NCBI RefSeq assembly: GCF_000275845.1
Contig: NW_006766950.1
Location: forward strand, 1-12,469
DNA: 12,469 nt
Source: Dichomitus squalens LYAD-421 SS1
Lineage: Eukaryota; Basidiomycota; Agaricomycetes; Polyporales; Polyporaceae
Reading direction: 5' to 3'
The notes below the pieces were generated by a model. The model was not told the DNA's origin and searched no databases. It saw only the letters and a program-made list of their open reading frames with translations. A program made the position numbers and the translations under genes. Shown one piece after another: positions 10,678 to 12,469 of this stretch. Each line of letters opens with the position of its first letter. Positions within the stretch are counted from its first letter, which is position 1.

Positions 10678-10926
10678 ATGCTCTGGCCTCCCATCTTCTG
10701 CCTCTCACACCGCTTGTATGACGGCACATCCAGTCGCGTCAATCCTTCGGGTTTCTCGGCTGGAGGGCTACCCGTTCCACCCGGCCCCGCCGGTCTCAAG
10801 CCTGGCCTCCCGCCTGCATTAATGCAAGCTCAGTTTGCCCAGCTTTTCCACCTGCGTTCTCGGCCGCGTCCGCTGGCTGATCTCGCCTCGTACACGCCGC
10901 TCGCAGCCTCTCCATATACAGACTAA
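10678..10926 (+). CDS. Possible small or partial gene, Pro-rich 82-aa frame, unknown function
   Basis: The ATG at 10678 follows a CT-rich leader-like tract and a TATATAT at 10461. The frame gives 82 residues, including GGLPVPPGPAGLKPGLPPAL and MQAQFAQLF. I do not recognise a family. The end may not be real. A GTACAC donor-like site (about 10890), a branch-like GACTAAT (10920-10926) and a CCCTATAG acceptor-like site (about 10959-10966) could remove the stop and continue the gene, but no extension is recognisable. It may equally be a non-coding RNA leader or a decayed exon. Confidence 0.25.
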   Translation: MLWPPIFCLSHRLYDGTSSRVNPSGFSAGGLPVPPGPAGLKPGLPPALMQAQFAQLFHLRSRPRPLADLASYTPLAASPYTD

Positions 10927-12005
10927 TACTCATCTGCTCTTCTGAGCATGGGCCGCCCCCTATAGCTATGCCCTCCGACAGCATTCTGTCTCACCCCTGT
11001 CAAGTTCAACCAATCCGCGCACTACAATACCCTCACGCCAACTTGAGTTCATGCACTTTGCTTCCGCCACCTGAAACTGTCAATCGAGGGTTGAACCTTC
11101 TGCGCTGATCACAGATGTCGCTCTGGGACACTGACCGTCTTGTTTCGCATACTCAGGAGGAAACGACCTCGAAAGCGGCGGCGCACAGCTGCCAGTGCCA
11201 GGCAGCCATTCTGGCGAGAGGACGATTGCAGCAAATATTTCAGTTCTATGCACGCTATACTCGGGCAGGACGGAAAATGATGGTCTTCAGTTGGGACCAC
11301 CGTGTCGCCACCGCTCTCTCGCGCGACCGGTGGGCCGAGCTCAAGCCGGCGGAAGGCGAATGTACCTGATACATGAGACGTAGCTAAGCGAAACCAAAAT
11401 GGGGGCAGCGGAAGGGCGGGTGCAAAAACGAAAGCTCGAGGAGTGCGAGCTCCCGAAGGGCGAGGGGACGAGGATCCTGGGCTGCGAGCCCTTAACCTAT
11501 ATACTAGAAGAGACAAAGCGGATGTACAGTAGCCCCGGTCAGAATTGAGCGTATTTTCGCAGCCGCCCGTATTTTGTGCATCCGAGGCGCCAGCCCTTCG
11601 TCACAGCAGCGGGGTCAAGAGCCCCGTTCCATTGCACACCATTTCAGGACGCTCAACTGCCTGCATGATGAAGTCTCTAGGTTGTAGATTATACACACCA
11701 TGCTACGACATCTGGCAGATTCCCCAACAGCGCATACTATCGCGACCCCAGTGTTCGGACAGACCCCAGTGTTCGAACAAACTGCCGTGGCTCCCTCACC
11801 TGCTGTCCGATAAAGCTATAAATTTGCACAATGATGCAACATAGAGACTCAAGTCAGATACAAAAAGAATGGCATGGATTGAGCGAGGTGTTGTTGCGAT
11901 CTGGTAGCAGGAAGAGGTTCAGCGTGCAATGTTGGTACTCGGTCCAGCTTCCTTGTCGAGCGCTCATCCCCGAAAAACTTTGGCACCGTTTCCTAGGCAT
12001 CCTGT
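10927..12005. other. Region without a recognised gene before the retrotransposon
   Basis: A plus-strand frame 11115-11369 (84 aa, starting MSLWDTDRLVSHTQEE) begins at an ATG but matches nothing I know and has no clear promoter. The minus frame 11109-11516 over the same bases starts at a TTG and is not credible. A short tandem duplication lies at 11744-11779. Sequence from about 11640 is AT-richer and could be older repeat sequence. Confidence 0.4.
11744..11779 (+). repeat. Short tandem duplication, 18-nt unit
   Basis: GACCCCAGTGTTCGGACA (11744-11761) is followed directly by GACCCCAGTGTTCGAACA (11762-11779), with 17 of 18 bases identical. It is non-coding as far as can be seen. Confidence 0.85.
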
Positions 12006-12239
12006 TGTTGGAATCCTGGCGTCAAGATGGCGAGCTCGCGGAACGAGCGCCACAGGTCCCGCCCCCCGACGGATATCCGCGCCCTTATCTACCCCTATTC
12101 TACTGTGTATATAAGGTCTATTGTATGTACTACGTACGGCACGCGTTTGCACCGGCCAAACGCGAATCCCATTTGTGCCCGCTTGCCCTCGAACTTCTAC
12201 ACAAACGCGTCTCCTCTGCCCGAAGGATAATTCGAGGCA
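12006..12239 (+). mobile_element. Candidate 5' LTR of a Ty1/copia-type retrotransposon (boundaries tentative)
   Basis: A Gag start lies at 12392, so an LTR and leader should precede it. TGTTGGAATCCTGG at 12006 resembles the TGTTGG start common in copia LTRs. A TATATAA at 12108-12114 would suit the internal U3 promoter. A CA at 12238-12239 is a possible end, leaving a ~150-bp leader. The CA end does not mirror TGTTGG well, the primer-binding site is not clearly identified, and the second LTR lies outside the window. Only the neighbourhood is supported, not the exact ends. Confidence 0.3.
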
Positions 12240-12290
12240 CTGCCTAGTGGGGCCGAAGCCACTCGACGATCCCGCGAACCGACGACCCGT

Positions 12291-12332
12291 GACGACGACC
12301 GACCCGACGACGACCGACCCGACGACGACCCC
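12291..12332 (+). repeat. 15-nt tandem repeat in the presumed retrotransposon leader
   Basis: GACGACGACCGACCC occurs at 12291-12305 and 12306-12320, followed by a partial copy GACGACGACCCC to 12332. It lies between the candidate LTR and the Gag ATG. Confidence 0.8.
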
Positions 12333-12391
12333 GTGCACCCCGACGACCCCGTAACCGTGACCGCCCCGCGCTCCCCGCTGCTCCCGCCCCG

Positions 12392-12469
12392 ATGGCACCG
12401 CCCACAATTGCAAAGCTCACCGACGACAACTACGCCGAATGGGTTATCGGCATGGAGGCCCTCCTTGTT
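12392..12469 (+). CDS. Start of a Ty1/copia-type Gag polyprotein (partial, cut by the window edge)
   Basis: ATG at 12392 opens 26 codons to the window end, beginning MAPPTIAKLTDDNYAEWVIG and continuing MEALLV. The pattern K-L-x-x-x-N-Y-x-x-W-x-x-x-M-x-x-L-L is the hallmark N-terminus of copia-type Gag proteins (DUF4219/UBN2-like, read as KL-NYxxW-M-LL). It is preceded by a GC-rich leader and a candidate LTR. Integrase and reverse transcriptase would lie beyond the edge, so whether the element is intact cannot be judged. A domesticated Gag-derived gene is the alternative. Confidence 0.65.
   Translation, partial: MAPPTIAKLTDDNYAEWVIGMEALLV

Noticed and set aside
11831..12247. 138-residue plus-strand frame before the retrotransposon
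   Set aside because: It runs through the candidate LTR including the TATATAA box, matches nothing and ends before the leader. It is most likely an accidental frame.
12121..12354. 77-residue Thr/Pro repeat frame
   Set aside because: The repeat region comes from the 15-nt tandem repeat in non-coding leader DNA and is in a different frame from Gag.

Overview
The window looks like nuclear DNA of a filamentous basidiomycete, probably an Agaricomycete. The protein genes are cut by many short GT-AG introns (most 49-72 bp). The tRNA gene carries an intron at the usual nuclear position. Coding exons are GC-rich with C/G-ending codons, which creates long false antisense frames. Species-level placement is not possible from sequence reading alone.

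Layout, left to right. Positions 1-1013 hold no gene I can defend, apart from a weak small frame and the promoter of the first gene. 1014-3410 (+) is a complete five-exon glucose-6-phosphate isomerase gene (552 aa). 3411-4116 is an intergenic spacer with a perfect 24-bp inverted repeat (3719-3816). 4117-7245 (+) is a complete ten-exon copper/TPQ amine oxidase gene (864 aa) with an N-terminal membrane anchor. Its cofactor tyrosine sits in an 11-nt microexon. 7493-7572 (+) is an intron-containing tRNA-Gln(CUG). 7573-8800 has strong purine/pyrimidine strand asymmetry and no convincing gene. 8801-9823 (-) is a three-exon gene for a prenylated, membrane-anchored ubiquitin-fold protein (UBL3/MUB type, 249 aa). 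9824-10677 is a shared upstream region with TATA-like boxes pointing both ways, followed by a weak plus-strand frame (10678-10926). About 10930-12000 is mostly unassigned. The right edge (12392-12469) opens a Ty1/copia-type Gag polyprotein, with a candidate 5' LTR and leader before it.

The genes do not form a pathway. Glucose-6-phosphate isomerase is central glycolysis, the amine oxidase is a secretory-pathway oxidase releasing aldehyde, ammonia and H2O2, and the ubiquitin-fold protein is a membrane-associated trafficking or ubiquitin-system factor. The window reads as ordinary core-genome gene order bordered on the right by a retrotransposon. The most notable details are the TPQ microexon, the long inverted repeat between the first two genes, and the 8-nt tRNA intron. 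I did not find a new multi-gene system. All exon boundaries were inferred by eye from splice consensus and family conservation.
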